Both the position numbers and the translations under genes were made by a program. A stretch of 64,000 bases of DNA from positions 45,883 to 109,882 of the forward strand of contig NZ_WVZN01000036.1 in the NCBI RefSeq assembly GCF_011772445.1, written 5' to 3'. The stretch is from Hydrogenophaga sp. (GTDB taxonomy: Bacteria; Pseudomonadota; Gammaproteobacteria; Burkholderiales; Burkholderiaceae_C). This document shows, piece after piece, positions 38,487-48,126 of the stretch. Under the pieces are notes generated by a model. That model had not been told where the DNA came from, did not search any database, and worked only from the letters and a program-made list of their open reading frames with translations. How positions within the stretch are numbered: the stretch's first letter is position 1; each line of letters opens with the position of its first letter.

Positions 38487-40222
38487 AGCAGGGCTTCGAG
38501 GTCAGCCAGGGTGTTGGCCTCGTGCAGCGGCTTGTCTTCGCGCACGCGCAGCATGCGCGGGAAGCGCAGGGCCACGCCGCTCTTGTGGCGCTTGCTGCGC
38601 GCGATGCCTTCGAAGGCCAGTTCCACCACCAGCGTGGGCCGCACGCTGCGCACGGGGCCGAAGTTCTCCAGCGTGGTCTCGCGGATGACCGCGTCCACGG
38701 CCCGGAACTCGGCGTCGCTCAGGCCCGAGTAGGCCTTGGTGAAGGAGACGAGCTGCAGGCCCCCGGGGTCGGCCGGGCGGCGCTCGGTGATGGCCTCGAC
38801 CACGGCTTGCGCCTCGGCCGCATCGCGCGGCGCGCGGTTCCACACGGCGAAGGTGTAGTCGGTGTAGACCGAGGCGCGCCGCCCGTGGCCAGCCTGGGCG
38901 TAGATCAGCACGCCATCGACCGTGAGCGGCTCGATCTTCCATTTCCACCAGGCCAGGCGCTCGCCGCCCTCGCCCGATCGCTTCACGCGGCCGGTGCCGT
39001 AGGCGCTGTCGCGGTGCTTGAGCATGAGGCCCTCGACACCCAGTTCGCGCGAACGCGCGCGCGACTCGGCCAGGGTCGCCCAGTCGGCCGCCGTCAGCAG
39101 CGGTGAGCACGGCAGGGGCGGCACGCAGGCGCGCGCCAGGGCTTCCAGTGCGACGCGGCGCGCGTGCTGGGGCTGCGCACGCAGGTCCTGGCCGCCCTGC
39201 TCCAGCAGGTCGTAGGCGATGAAGCCCGCGGGGGCCTCGGCCAGCACGCGAGCGCTGAGCGTCTTGCGGCCGATGCGTTGCTGCAGCGTGGCAAAGGCCC
39301 CGGGCCGGCCGAGGGACTCGCCGCCGGGCAGCGGCGCCGCCAAGGCGTCCCAGGCCACGATCTCGCCATCGACGACCGTCCCGTCGGGCCAGGCGGCGGC
39401 CAGGCGCTCCAATTCGGGAAAGCGATCGGTCATCAACTCCTCGCCGCGCGACCACACCCACACGCGGCCCGCGCGCTTGACGATCTGTCCGCGGATGCCG
39501 TCGAACTTCCACTCCGCGAGCCAGTCGCCGGCCGGGCCGAGCGAGGCGTCGTCCGGTTCACCCGCGAGCGCCTGGGCGAGGAAAAAGGGATAGGGCTGGC
39601 TCGGATCGCGCTGGGCGGCGTCGCTGTCGGCCGGCGCCACGACGGCGCGCCAGGCGTCGGCGGTGGGCTCGCGCTTGCCGTCGGTGTAGCCCATCATGCG
39701 CGCGGCCACGAGCTTGGGGTCCAGCCCCGCGAGTTCGGCCACGGCGCGCTGCACCAGCAGCTTGCTCACGCCCACGCGGAAGCCGCCGCCCACCAGCTTG
39801 ACGAAGAGGAAGCGGCCCAGGCTGTCGAGTTCCGCCCACCACGCGAGCACCGAAGCGCCCACCGCGGCCTCGTCGGCGCCGCGCAGCGGCAGCAGGCGCT
39901 GCGTCATCCAGGTGTGCAAGCCCAGGGCACCACCGCCATCGGCGGGCGCAGGCAGCACCAGGGCGATGGTCTCTGCGAGGTCTCCCACGGCCTGGTAGCT
40001 CTCCTCGAACAGCCACTCGGGCAGGCCCGAGGCCTGCAGCGCCAAGGCGCGCAGTTGCGCGGTGCGGATGAGCTGGCGCGGCTTGCCGCCCGCGAGGAAG
40101 TAGACCGCCCAGGCCGCGTCCTCGTCGGGCGCTTCACGCAGGTAGCGCACCAGGGCAGCCACCTTGGCGTGGGTGGAGGTGCTCGCGTCGAGCTCGGCAA
40201 ACAGCGCCGCGAAACGCTTCAT
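38480..40222 (-). CDS. ATP-dependent DNA ligase (LigC/cisplatin-response type)
   Basis: 580 residues. An N-terminal DNA-binding domain (1-220) is followed by the adenylation domain with catalytic Lys239 in [10 protein letters not shown] and [10 protein letters not shown], then the OB domain with [10 protein letters not shown]. This is a long bacterial ATP-dependent ligase that accompanies an MBL exonuclease; the start ATG overlaps the stop of that gene (ATGA). It is thought to serve in DNA repair beside the NAD-dependent LigA. The DEXH helicase and phosphoesterase that often complete this cluster are absent from the window. Confidence 0.92.
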   Translation of the reverse strand: MKRFAALFAELDASTSTHAKVAALVRYLREAPDEDAAWAVYFLAGGKPRQLIRTAQLRALALQASGLPEWLFEESYQAVGDLAETIALVLPAPADGGGALGLHTWMTQRLLPLRGADEAAVGASVLAWWAELDSLGRFLFVKLVGGGFRVGVSKLLVQRAVAELAGLDPKLVAARMMGYTDGKREPTADAWRAVVAPADSDAAQRDPSQPYPFFLAQALAGEPDDASLGPAGDWLAEWKFDGIRGQIVKRAGRVWVWSRGEELMTDRFPELERLAAAWPDGTVVDGEIVAWDALAAPLPGGESLGRPGAFATLQQRIGRKTLSARVLAEAPAGFIAYDLLEQGGQDLRAQPQHARRVALEALARACVPPLPCSPLLTAADWATLAESRARSRELGVEGLMLKHRDSAYGTGRVKRSGEGGERLAWWKWKIEPLTVDGVLIYAQAGHGRRASVYTDYTFAVWNRAPRDAAEAQAVVEAITERRPADPGGLQLVSFTKAYSGLSDAEFRAVDAVIRETTLENFGPVRSVRPTLVVELAFEGIARSKRHKSGVALRFPRMLRVREDKPLHEANTLADLEALLQ

Positions 40223-41271
40223 GCGGCCGGCGCCGCGCTGGCCGCGGCCTCCTGGTCGTCGTCGCCGCTGCCTTCCCCGCCGTACTCGGTCTTGAAGCCT
40301 TCGGCCTGCAGGCCCTGCTCCTGCAGGTAGCGCACCAGCGTGGGCACGCTGCCGTGCGTCACGATCACGCGCCCGGCGCCGGTGGCGCCAATGGCCGAGA
40401 GCAGACCCGGCCAGTCGGCGTGGTCGCTGATCACGAAGCCACGGTCGTGGCCCATGCGCCGGCGCCAGCCGCGGATCTGCATCCACCCACTGGCGAAGGC
40501 GTCGCTGAGTTCGCCGAAGCGGCGGACCCAGGGCGACGACAGGGCACTGCCCGGACACAGCACCAGCGCGCGGCGCAGGTCGGTCTTGTCACGCACCTCG
40601 TCGACCGCGAGTGTGTCCGGCAGGTCGATGCCGGCCGCGCGGTAGGCGCGGTTGATCGGCTCCACCGCGCCATGGCAGACGATGGGGCCGATGGACGGGT
40701 CCACCCCGCCCAGCAGGCGCTGCGCCTTGCCCAGGCTGTAGCAGCTGATGACGCTCGCGCGGCCGGCGGCCGCGTTGTCGGCCCACCAGCGGTTGACCTC
40801 GCCGAACAGCTCATGGTCGGGACGCCAGCGGTAGATGGGCAGGCCGAAGGTGGATTCGGTGATGAATGTGTCGCAGCGCACCGGCTCGAAAGGCGCGCAG
40901 GTGCGGTCGGGCGTGGCGTTCGCGGGCGTGGGGCGGTAGTCGCCGCTGGCGACCCACACGCGGCCCCCGTGCTCCAGGCGCACCTGGGCGGAGCCGAGCA
41001 CGTGGCCCGCCGGGTGCAGGCTGATGCGCACACCGTTGTGGGTGATGGCCTCGCCGTAGTCCAGCGTTTGCAGCGTGATGCCCTCGCCCAGCCGCGCGCG
41101 CAGCAGGCCCGCGCCTGGCGCGGCCGCGAGGTAGTGGCCGTGGCCGGTGCGCGCGTGGTCGGCGTGGGCGTGGGTGATCACCGCGCGGTCCACGCGGCGC
41201 CAGGGGTCGATGTAGAAGTCGCCGGGCGGGCAATACAGGCCACCGGGGCGTTGGACGATCAGGTCCTGCAT
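40219..41271 (-). CDS. ligase-associated metallo-beta-lactamase-fold DNA exonuclease
   Basis: 350 residues. The metal-binding motif ITHAHADHA (His34, His36, Asp38, His39) sits near the N-terminus, as in beta-CASP/SNM1-like nucleases. Further metal-binding histidines lie in LHPAGHVLG and in VISDHADW. A short acidic Asp/Glu-rich tail ends the chain. It is expected to trim DNA ends for the partner ligase, whose start codon overlaps its stop. The following gene cluster on the same strand (clsB) ends 31 bases upstream. Confidence 0.9.
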   Translation of the reverse strand: MQDLIVQRPGGLYCPPGDFYIDPWRRVDRAVITHAHADHARTGHGHYLAAAPGAGLLRARLGEGITLQTLDYGEAITHNGVRISLHPAGHVLGSAQVRLEHGGRVWVASGDYRPTPANATPDRTCAPFEPVRCDTFITESTFGLPIYRWRPDHELFGEVNRWWADNAAAGRASVISCYSLGKAQRLLGGVDPSIGPIVCHGAVEPINRAYRAAGIDLPDTLAVDEVRDKTDLRRALVLCPGSALSSPWVRRFGELSDAFASGWMQIRGWRRRMGHDRGFVISDHADWPGLLSAIGATGAGRVIVTHGSVPTLVRYLQEQGLQAEGFKTEYGGEGSGDDDQEAAASAAPAA

Positions 41272-41302
41272 GGCGGGCAGTTGGGGGCGGCCTGCGGCGG
41301 GC

Positions 41303-42580
41303 TCAATAGCGATGGCCGGTAAGGAAAAGTACCGTTCGCATGACGCCGAAGGCGATGCGGTCCAGGATGCGCTCGCCCCAGGGCCGGCTGTTCAGCGAGT
41401 GGGCTTCCATGCGGTTGCTGCGGTTGCAGACGATGTCGTCGAGTTGCTCGCGCAGCAGCGCGGCAAAGCGCCGGTCGGTGGTCGTCACGTTTGCCTCGCG
41501 CGCCAGCAGCAGGGACAGCGGGTCGAGGTTGGTGGAGCCCACCGTGGCCCATCGCTCGTCCACCACGGCCACCTTGGCGTGCAGCGCGCTGGGCGCGTAC
41601 TCGCAGATTTCCATGCCCGCGTTCACCAGACGTTTGAGCACCGGCCGGGCGGCGCGGTACTGCAGGAAGTGTTCGTAGCGCCCCTGCAGCAGCAGGCGCA
41701 CGCGAACGCCGCGCTGCACGGCCATCAGCAGGGCCTTGCGCAGCTTGCGCCCGGGGATGAAGTAGGCGTTGACGATCAGCACCTCGTGGCGCGCCTCGCC
41801 AATGGCCTTGAGGTAGGAGCGCTCGATGTCGTGGCGGTGCGCCACGTTGTCGCGCAGCAGCAGCACGGCGCGCGCGTCGTCCACGCCCATCAGGGTGCTG
41901 CCCTCCTCGTCGCCGCCGCCGGCGAGGCCGCGCGCCCGGTGGCCCAGCTTGCGCAGGAGCCGGGAGAAGTCGCCGCTGCCGGAGCCGCTCGATCCCCGCA
42001 AGGCCTGCCAGGCCGCGGCGAACTCGCGCTGGCGCGCGGCGCGCGCGGCCTTCAGGCGCCACCACAGTTGCTCCATGGTCTCGGTCATGTCCTGCACCAG
42101 CGGGCCGGCCACGCGCAGCGAATAGTCCAGACGCGGCTCGTCCAGCCGGCCCAGGGCCACGTCGTCGCGGTCGTCGATGATGTTGACGCCGCCGCAGAAA
42201 CCCACCGTGCCATCCACCACGCAGAGCTTGCGGTGCAGGCGGCGCCACAGCCGGGGAAACAGCAGGCCGAAACGGCCGAGCGGCGAGTAGATGCGCCACT
42301 GGACGCCAGCGTCGTCGAAGCGTCGGCGCCATTCCTCGGGCATGGCGGGCGTGCCCACGCCGTCGACCACGAGCCGGACCTCCACGCCGCGGCGCGCGGT
42401 GCGCTCCAGCGCCTCGGCCACGCCCAGCGCCGAACCGGCGAACTCGAAGATGTAGGTTTCCAGGTGCACCACCTGGCGCGCCGCGTCCATCGCTTCGATC
42501 AGCGCGGGGAACAACTCGTCGCCGCCCACCAGCAGCACCAGCTGATGCCCGGGCTTCATGGTGGCGTGCAGGCGTCTCAC
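41303..42580 (-). CDS. clsB: cardiolipin synthase ClsB (phospholipase D family)
   Basis: 425 residues. Two HKD motifs are seen: HRKLCVVDG at about 116-124 and HAKVAVVDE at about 334-342, each followed by the GG/GS-x-N element. ClsB condenses phosphatidylglycerol or phosphatidylethanolamine with another phospholipid to cardiolipin. It starts with a GTG that overlaps the stop of the upstream EEP-family gene (GTGA), the same pairing as ybhP-clsB of E. coli. No signal anchor or membrane helix is evident before the first PLD domain. Confidence 0.9.
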   Translation of the reverse strand: MRRLHATMKPGHQLVLLVGGDELFPALIEAMDAARQVVHLETYIFEFAGSALGVAEALERTARRGVEVRLVVDGVGTPAMPEEWRRRFDDAGVQWRIYSPLGRFGLLFPRLWRRLHRKLCVVDGTVGFCGGVNIIDDRDDVALGRLDEPRLDYSLRVAGPLVQDMTETMEQLWWRLKAARAARQREFAAAWQALRGSSGSGSGDFSRLLRKLGHRARGLAGGGDEEGSTLMGVDDARAVLLLRDNVAHRHDIERSYLKAIGEARHEVLIVNAYFIPGRKLRKALLMAVQRGVRVRLLLQGRYEHFLQYRAARPVLKRLVNAGMEICEYAPSALHAKVAVVDERWATVGSTNLDPLSLLLAREANVTTTDRRFAALLREQLDDIVCNRSNRMEAHSLNSRPWGERILDRIAFGVMRTVLFLTGHRY

Positions 42581-43308
42581 GTCAGCTCGAGGTCCGCGAT
42601 CAAGGGAAGGTGGTCGGACATGCGGCGCCAGGCGCGCCCGTGCGGCACGTGGGCGGAGACGGGGCGCAGGCCCCGGAAGAAGATGCGGTCCAGGTGCAAC
42701 AGCGGCAGGCGCGCGGGAAAGGTGGGCAGGCGGATGCCTTCGAAGGTGTGCAGGTCGAGCGCGGCCATGGGCTTGAGCAGTTGCGCGCTCCAGTCGTTGA
42801 AGTCGCCCGCCACCACCACCGGCGCGCCGGCGGGTACCTCGCGCGCGATGAACTGGCCCAGGCGGGCCACCTGACGCTCGCGGCTGGCGTGCACCAGGCC
42901 CAGGTGCACCACCACCACGTGCAGCTCCACGCCATCGACCAGCAGGTGCACGTGCAAGAGGCCGCGCTGCTCGAATCGATGGTCGGACATGTCGGAATGC
43001 CCCACGCCCACCACCGGCCAGCGCGACAGCAGCGCGTTGCCGTGCTCGCCGTGTTTCGTGATGGCGTTGCTGCGATAGACCGCCTCGTAGCCTTCGGGGG
43101 AGAGGTAGCCGGCCTGGTCCATCTCGGGCCAGCGGGTGAAGTAGCGCTCGAGCTTGCGGTGGTGGCTGCGCACCTCCTGCAGGCAGACGATGTCGGCGTC
43201 GAACTGCTCGACGGCGTGCACGAGGTTGTGGATCTCGAGCCGGCGCGCCGGCCCCAGGCCCTGCACGCCCTTGTGAATGTTGTACGTCGCCACGCGCACC
43301 ATGCTCAT
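42577..43308 (-). CDS. YbhP-like endonuclease/exonuclease/phosphatase-family protein
   Basis: About 243 residues from one of three closely spaced ATGs (43317, 43308, 43302); I chose 43308. The EEP fold is shown by VRVATYNIHKG, CLQEVRSHH, HGEHGNALLSRWP, VVAGDFNDW and the final MSDHLPLIADLEL. Enzymes of this fold cleave phosphodiesters in nucleic acids or lipids; coupling to clsB by an overlapping start suggests a lipid role, as proposed for ybhP, but that is inference. Confidence 0.88.
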   Translation of the reverse strand: MSMVRVATYNIHKGVQGLGPARRLEIHNLVHAVEQFDADIVCLQEVRSHHRKLERYFTRWPEMDQAGYLSPEGYEAVYRSNAITKHGEHGNALLSRWPVVGVGHSDMSDHRFEQRGLLHVHLLVDGVELHVVVVHLGLVHASRERQVARLGQFIAREVPAGAPVVVAGDFNDWSAQLLKPMAALDLHTFEGIRLPTFPARLPLLHLDRIFFRGLRPVSAHVPHGRAWRRMSDHLPLIADLELT

Positions 43309-43369
43309 GGCGCGCATGATCGCATGGGCCGCACGCCCGGCGCGGCGGGCCGGGACCGTGGAGCGGCCC

Positions 43370-43912
43370 TCAGTGGCGGGTGGCGCGCAGGTGCACGGCC
43401 ACGTGCACCACCACCACCTCGCCCGAGGCATTGGCGGCCGGGTAGGCGAAGGTCTCGCTGCCTACGAAGCGGGCGCAGGGCGCGTAGGCGAAGCCACCGG
43501 CCCCGAAGAGCCGCAGGCCGCCGGCGAGCGACTGCCCCAGGCGCAGCCAGGGGCGCGGCGATGCGGAAGCTGGCGCCGTGTCCACCACCACCAGGGCGTC
43601 GCCAGCGAGCAGGTCGTCGGCCGCCTGCACGCCCACACGCAGGTCCACGCGGCGGCGCCCGCCACCGGCCAGCGTGAGGTCGAACACCAGGTGCTGCCAG
43701 CCCGCCGTGCCCAGGTCGGGCAGGAAGCGGAACTCGCCCCCGGGCGGCAGGCTCAGGCGGTCGGAGGGATGGCTTCGTTGGCCGTGCCCGCCGCCACCGG
43801 CGGATGGGCCGCAGAGGCGCCGCATGAGGCGCAGGAGCGTGGCGGGCGGGACGGAGCGCACGCGCGGTGCGTGCAGGGCCCGCAAGGCGGGCGATCGGTC
43901 GGAACGGGACAT
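43370..43912 (-). CDS. hypothetical protein with cadherin/VCBS-like C-terminus
   Basis: 180 residues, ATG at 43912. The first 45 residues are basic and look disordered, and no signal peptide is evident. The C-terminal half (GGFAYAPCARFVGSETFAYPAANASGEVVV...) follows the pattern G-D/E-x-F-x-Y...G...V-V of cadherin-like or VCBS repeats of large adhesins. I do not recognise the complete protein. It fits the spacing of the run (53-62 bases before the EEP gene), so it is likely expressed, but it could also be the remnant of a larger gene. Confidence 0.5.
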   Translation of the reverse strand: MSRSDRSPALRALHAPRVRSVPPATLLRLMRRLCGPSAGGGGHGQRSHPSDRLSLPPGGEFRFLPDLGTAGWQHLVFDLTLAGGGRRRVDLRVGVQAADDLLAGDALVVVDTAPASASPRPWLRLGQSLAGGLRLFGAGGFAYAPCARFVGSETFAYPAANASGEVVVVHVAVHLRATRH

Positions 43913-44013
43913 GGTGGCGGGTGAAACGCGAGGCGCGGCAGCATCCGCGCCCGCGGCCGCTGGCCACCCGCACGCGCGCCGGACGACCCATCACGCGGCC
44001 CGACGGCATGGCC

Positions 44014-44493
44014 CTACTGCCTCGGTATCCCGCCGAGCCGCGGCAGCCAGGCAATGGCTTCGGCGTTGGACGGCGAGAAGCAGCGCTCCACCGCGTCGCG
44101 CCAGGGCAGCCAGACCTGGTCGCGGTGCTCGCGCGGGCTCAGCCGCACCGGCCGGGCGCGCGGCACGCACAGGCCGAACACGTGTTCGGTGTTGTGCGTG
44201 ATGCCGGGCGCATAGCGGTGCCGCCACTGGGGATAGATCTCGTAGACGTTCTCCAGTCCCCAGTCGCGCAAGGCATGGCCATCGGCTTCGACGTCGAGGC
44301 CGGTCTCCTCACGCACTTCGCGCGCGGCGGTCCGCTCGAAGGGTTCGTCGGGTGTGTCTTTGGCGCCGGTGACCGACTGCCAGAAACCCGGAGCGTCGGC
44401 GCGTTCGATCAACAGCACCTCGAGCGCGGGCGTGTGGATGACCACCAGCACCGACTGCGGGACCTTGTAGGCCCTCGCGGGGTCAGCGGCCAC
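44014..44493 (-). CDS. nudB: dihydroneopterin triphosphate diphosphatase NudB
   Basis: 159 residues. The Nudix box GAKDTPDEPFERTAAREV continues with REETG, and the segments VLVVIHTPALEVLLIER and GFWQSVTG are characteristic of NudB, which removes pyrophosphate from dihydroneopterin triphosphate in folate synthesis. It overlaps the end of the YqjK-like gene by 11 bases. In related bacteria it lies directly behind aspS; here three small genes lie between. Confidence 0.92.
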   Translation of the reverse strand: MAADPARAYKVPQSVLVVIHTPALEVLLIERADAPGFWQSVTGAKDTPDEPFERTAAREVREETGLDVEADGHALRDWGLENVYEIYPQWRHRYAPGITHNTEHVFGLCVPRARPVRLSPREHRDQVWLPWRDAVERCFSPSNAEAIAWLPRLGGIPRQ

Positions 44494-44788
44494 GGCGGGG
44501 CGGGTTGAAGCGCTGCCACAGGCGCCACAGCGGCAAGAGCCGCAGCGGCAAGGACAGCAGGCGGCTGGGCCGCCGCGCCAGCCACAGGCCAGCCACCGCG
44601 GCCAGTGGCAGGGTGAGCTGGGGCGGCCAGCCGCGCAGCCAGCGCCAGGCGTCCTGCACGCGATCGGCCCAGGCGAACAGCGGGCGCAGCGCCTCGGCCT
44701 GCACGCCGAAGCGCGCGCGCAGCAGGCGCGAGCGCCCGCGCAGGCTCAAGCGGCGCTGCCTGAGCTGCTCGGCGCGCGGAAGGTGCAT
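44483..44788 (-). CDS. YqjK-like protein
   Basis: 101 residues from the ATG at 44788, whose TGA-overlap with the preceding gene (ATGA) fixes the start. Arg- and Leu-rich, with RRLSLRGRSRLLRARF near the N-terminus and a single hydrophobic helix LTLPLAAVAGLWLARRP. Its position behind YqjD- and YqjE-like genes and the size support the YqjK assignment. Function unknown. Confidence 0.7.
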   Translation of the reverse strand: MHLPRAEQLRQRRLSLRGRSRLLRARFGVQAEALRPLFAWADRVQDAWRWLRGWPPQLTLPLAAVAGLWLARRPSRLLSLPLRLLPLWRLWQRFNPPRRGR

Positions 44789-45162
44789 CACGGCTCCAGT
44801 GCCTCGCGGTCCTGCCGCAGCTCGTCGATGGTGGCCGAGAACAGGCGAGAGCCGCGCAGCACGCGGGCGCGCGCCTGGCCGATGGCCACCAGGCCCACCA
44901 GCAGAAACAGGCCCGTGAACGCCCCGAGGGCCGCCAGGCGGTGCTCGTCCCACAGGGCCACGGTGATCAGGATGGCCAGGAAACACAGGCCCAGGGCCAT
45001 GCATACCAGCGCGATGACCCCGTACACCACGAGGCCCGCGACACGCAGCACCTCCTCCTGCGCCTCGACGCTGAAGAGTTCAAGGCGGACCTGGGCAAGC
45101 TCGACGATCGTGGCCGCCAGGCCGCGCAGCGAGGCCGACAGGCGTTGGGCGGACGGCTCCAT
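44788..45162 (-). CDS. yqjE: YqjE/phage-holin-family membrane protein
   Basis: 124 residues. An N-terminal amphipathic stretch (LAQVRLELFSVEAQEEVLR) is followed by two adjacent membrane helices (about 40-95) and a charged C-terminal tail. This arrangement is the one of the YqjE/Holin-X family. Function unknown; in E. coli the yqjDEK genes encode small stationary-phase membrane proteins. It starts eight bases after yqjD and overlaps the YqjK-like gene. Confidence 0.85.
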   Translation of the reverse strand: MEPSAQRLSASLRGLAATIVELAQVRLELFSVEAQEEVLRVAGLVVYGVIALVCMALGLCFLAILITVALWDEHRLAALGAFTGLFLLVGLVAIGQARARVLRGSRLFSATIDELRQDREALEP

Positions 45163-45170
45163 GGCCGCGC

Positions 45171-45485
45171 TCAGCGCCGGGCGATGAGCATGCCGATCAG
45201 CAGGCCCACGCCCGCGGCGGTGCCGATGGCCTGCCAGGGGTGCTCGTGCACATACTCATCGGTGACGCGCGCGGCTTCCTTGGTGCGCGCCGCCACGTTC
45301 TCCTCGATGTCGCCCAGCTTGTGCCGGGCGGCGAGCAGGTTCTCGCGGATGCGCTCGCGCATCTCGACGACCTTGCCCTCGGTTTCGTTCGCGGTGGCGT
45401 GCAGCAGCTCTTCTGCGTCGGTGATGACGCGCTGCAGGTCGCGCACGAGCTTCTTCTTGCTGGTTTCGGTGGTGGCGTCGGCCAT
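45171..45485 (-). CDS. yqjD: ElaB/YqjD-family (DUF883) ribosome-associated membrane protein
   Basis: 104 residues. A long charged helix (ETSKKKLVRDLQRVITDAEELL) is followed by a C-terminal membrane helix with the DUF883 signature VHEHPWQAIGTAAGVGLLIGML. E. coli YqjD binds ribosomes and anchors them to the membrane in stationary phase. First of the yqjDEK-like trio, with a ribosome site of AAAGGAG type before the ATG. The aspS terminator lies upstream at 45574. Confidence 0.9.
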   Translation of the reverse strand: MADATTETSKKKLVRDLQRVITDAEELLHATANETEGKVVEMRERIRENLLAARHKLGDIEENVAARTKEAARVTDEYVHEHPWQAIGTAAGVGLLIGMLIARR

Positions 45486-45573
45486 GGCGGGCTCCTTTTA
45501 CGGCGAGTTGAGGAACGATCGATCACTGGGATCGATGGGTGCGACTGCCCAAGGATACGCAGGTTCGCCAGCA

Positions 45574-45597
45574 AAAAGGCGCCCGAAGGCGCCTTTT
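45574..45597 (-). terminator. terminator after aspS
   Basis: On the minus strand AAAAGGCGCC, tetraloop TTCG, GGCGCCTTTTT: a stem of ten base pairs including the A/T flanks, 22 bases after the aspS stop codon. It isolates the yqjDEK trio from the aspS transcript. The plus strand also shows a T-run, but no plus-strand gene ends here. Confidence 0.9.
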
Positions 45598-45619
45598 GCG
45601 GTCTTGTCCTACAGCTATC

Positions 45620-47422
45620 TCACGCGTTCTTGACGGCGTCGGGGTTGCGCAGGCGGATGTGCAGCTCGCGCAGCTGTTTCTCGTCGACCGGGCTGGGCGC
45701 CTGCGTGAGCAGGCACTGCGCGCGCTGGGTCTTGGGAAAGGCGATCACGTCGCGGATCGACTCGGCGCCGGCCATCAGCGTGACGATGCGGTCCAGGCCG
45801 AAAGCCAGGCCGCCGTGCGGGGGCGCGCCGTAGTGCAGCGCGTCGAGCAGGAAGCCGAACTTCAGGCGCTGCTCTTCGGGGCCGATCTTGAGCGCGTCGA
45901 ACACCTTGGCCTGCACGTCGGCGCGGTGGATGCGCACGGAGCCGCCGCCGATCTCCCAGCCATTGAGCACCATGTCGTAGCCCTTGGCGATGCAGCGGCC
46001 CGGGTCGCTGACCATGAAGTCCTCGTGGCCGTCCTTGGGGGCGGTGAACGGGTGGTGCACCGCGGTCCAGCGGTCCTCCTCGTCGTCGTGCTCGAACATG
46101 GGGAAGTCCACCACCCACATCGGGGCCCAGCGGTCTTCGAACAGGCCGTTCTTCTTGCCGAGTTCGCTGTGGCCGATCTTGATGCGCAGGTTGCCGATGG
46201 CGTCGTTGACGACCTTGGCCTTGTCGGCGCCGAAGAAGAGGATGTCGCCGTTCTGCGCGCCGCTGCGCTGCAGGATGGCGGTGAGCGCGGCGTCGTGGAT
46301 GTTCTTGACGATCGGGCTCTGCAGGCCGTCGCGGCCCTTGGAGACGTCATTCACCTTGATCCAGGCCAGGCCCTTGGCGCCGTAGATCTTGACGAACTCG
46401 GTGTAGGCGTCGATCTCGCTGCGGCTCATCTCGCCACCGCCTGGCACGCGCAGGGCCACCACCCGGCCGTTCTTCATCTGCGCGGGCGCGCTGAAGACCT
46501 TGAAGTCCACGTCGGCCATCACGTCGGTGAGCTCGGTGAACTCCATGGTCACGCGCAGGTCGGGCTTGTCGGAGCCGTAGCGGTTCATGGCTTCGCTGTA
46601 CGGCATGACGGGGAAGTCGCCCAGGTCCACGCCCAGCGTGTTCTGGAACACCGTCTTGATCATGCCCTGGAACATGTCGCGGATGTCCTGCTCGGTGAGG
46701 AACGAGGTTTCGATATCGATCTGCGTGAACTCGGGCTGGCGGTCGGCGCGCAGGTCCTCGTCGCGGAAGCACTTGGCGATCTGGTAGTAGCGGTCGAAGC
46801 CGGCCACCATCAGCAGCTGCTTGAACAGCTGGGGCGACTGCGGCAGCGCGAAGAACATGCCGTGGTGCACGCGGCTGGGCACCAGGTAGTCGCGCGCGCC
46901 CTCGGGCGTGCTCTTGGTGAGCATGGGCGTCTCGATCTCGATGAAGCCGTTGGCATCGAGGAACTTGCGCACCTCCATGGCCACGCGGTAGCGCAGCATG
47001 AGGTTGCGCTGCATGTAGGGGCGGCGCAGGTCGAGCACGCGGTGGGTGAGGCGCGTGGTTTCCGACAGGTTGTCGTCGTCGAGCTGGAACGGCGGCGTGA
47101 CCGAGGGGTTGAGCACCTTCAGCTCGTGGCACAGCACCTCGATCTTGCCGCTCTTGATGGTGTCGTTGGTGGTGCCCTCGGGGCGCGCGCGCACCAGGCC
47201 GACCACCTGCACGCAGAACTCGTTGCGCACGTCCTCGGCGGTCTTGAACATCTCGGCGCGGTCGGGGTCGCACACCACCTGCACGATGCCTTCGCGGTCG
47301 CGCAGGTCGATGAAGATGACGCCGCCGTGGTCGCGGCGGCGGTGCACCCAGCCCGAAAGCGTGACGGTCTGGCCCAGCAGGGCTTCGGTCACCAGACCGC
47401 AGTAGTGGCTTCGCATGGACAT
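45620..47422 (-). CDS. aspS: aspartyl-tRNA synthetase
   Basis: 600 residues from the ATG at 47422 ([10 protein letters not shown]). It charges tRNA-Asp, in many beta-proteobacteria also tRNA-Asn. N-terminal OB domain with [27 protein letters not shown] sequence, class II motif 2 ([21 protein letters not shown]) and motif 3 ([15 protein letters not shown]), and the GAD insertion between them. The frame is open 25 codons upstream, but the aligned start is here. DUF502 lies 20 bases upstream on the same strand. Confidence 0.98.
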   Translation of the reverse strand: MSMRSHYCGLVTEALLGQTVTLSGWVHRRRDHGGVIFIDLRDREGIVQVVCDPDRAEMFKTAEDVRNEFCVQVVGLVRARPEGTTNDTIKSGKIEVLCHELKVLNPSVTPPFQLDDDNLSETTRLTHRVLDLRRPYMQRNLMLRYRVAMEVRKFLDANGFIEIETPMLTKSTPEGARDYLVPSRVHHGMFFALPQSPQLFKQLLMVAGFDRYYQIAKCFRDEDLRADRQPEFTQIDIETSFLTEQDIRDMFQGMIKTVFQNTLGVDLGDFPVMPYSEAMNRYGSDKPDLRVTMEFTELTDVMADVDFKVFSAPAQMKNGRVVALRVPGGGEMSRSEIDAYTEFVKIYGAKGLAWIKVNDVSKGRDGLQSPIVKNIHDAALTAILQRSGAQNGDILFFGADKAKVVNDAIGNLRIKIGHSELGKKNGLFEDRWAPMWVVDFPMFEHDDEEDRWTAVHHPFTAPKDGHEDFMVSDPGRCIAKGYDMVLNGWEIGGGSVRIHRADVQAKVFDALKIGPEEQRLKFGFLLDALHYGAPPHGGLAFGLDRIVTLMAGAESIRDVIAFPKTQRAQCLLTQAPSPVDEKQLRELHIRLRNPDAVKNA

Positions 47423-47441
47423 GACGGAACTTCTTTCTGGC

Positions 47442-48116
47442 TCAGGGTTGGCTCTCGGCGTCGGCCGCGAGCTTGATCTTGGGGTTGCGGGGGCCACCGG
47501 GCACGATGACGCCCATGGAGACGATGTAGGTGAGGGCTTCGTCCACGCTCATGGCCAGCTCGACGCAGTCGCGCGCGCGCAGGAGCACGAAGTAGCCACC
47601 CGTGGGGTTGGGGGTGGTCGGCACGTAGACGCTGAGGAATTCGTCCTCGGGCGTGCCGGCGCCGGGCCGAGCCTGAAGCTGATCGAGCAGGTCGCCCTGC
47701 GGCGAGCCGGTGAGGAAGGCGATGGTCCACATGCCCTCGTGCGGCCACTGCACCAGCAGCGCCTTGCGAAAAGCGTTGCCTTTCTCGGAGAACAGGGTGT
47801 CGGACACCTGCTTCACGCCCGAGTAGATGGAGCGCACCACCGGGATGCGGTGCAGCAGCGCGTGCCACCAGTGCACGAGCTTGTTGCCGATGATGTTGGA
47901 CGCCAGCGCGCCGATGGACAACACGATGACCAGCGCGAAGAGCACCCCCAGGCCGGGCACGTGCACGCCCAGCCAGGCATCGGGGCGCCAGGACGTGGGC
48001 AGGATGTTCAGGGTCTGGTCCAGCGTGCCCACCACCCAGTCGAGCACCCAGAGGGTGACGATGAGCGGCACCAGGACCAGAAGGCCCGCGAACAGCCACT
48101 TGCGCAGAGCGGTCAT
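47442..48116 (-). CDS. DUF502 family membrane protein
   Basis: 224 residues from the ATG at 48116. Two membrane helices (about 5-28 and 55-78) are followed by a cytoplasmic beta-rich domain with [38 protein letters not shown] and [18 protein letters not shown], all typical of DUF502. Function unknown. It sits between fmdB (10 bases upstream) and aspS (19 bases downstream), the standard order in this group of bacteria. Confidence 0.9.
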   Translation of the reverse strand: MTALRKWLFAGLLVLVPLIVTLWVLDWVVGTLDQTLNILPTSWRPDAWLGVHVPGLGVLFALVIVLSIGALASNIIGNKLVHWWHALLHRIPVVRSIYSGVKQVSDTLFSEKGNAFRKALLVQWPHEGMWTIAFLTGSPQGDLLDQLQARPGAGTPEDEFLSVYVPTTPNPTGGYFVLLRARDCVELAMSVDEALTYIVSMGVIVPGGPRNPKIKLAADAESQP

Positions 48117-48126
48117 GCGGGCCCGA

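Noticed and set aside
43867..44508. A plus-strand frame of 213 codons across nudB
   Set aside because: It is antisense to the intact Nudix box of nudB and has no features of its own.
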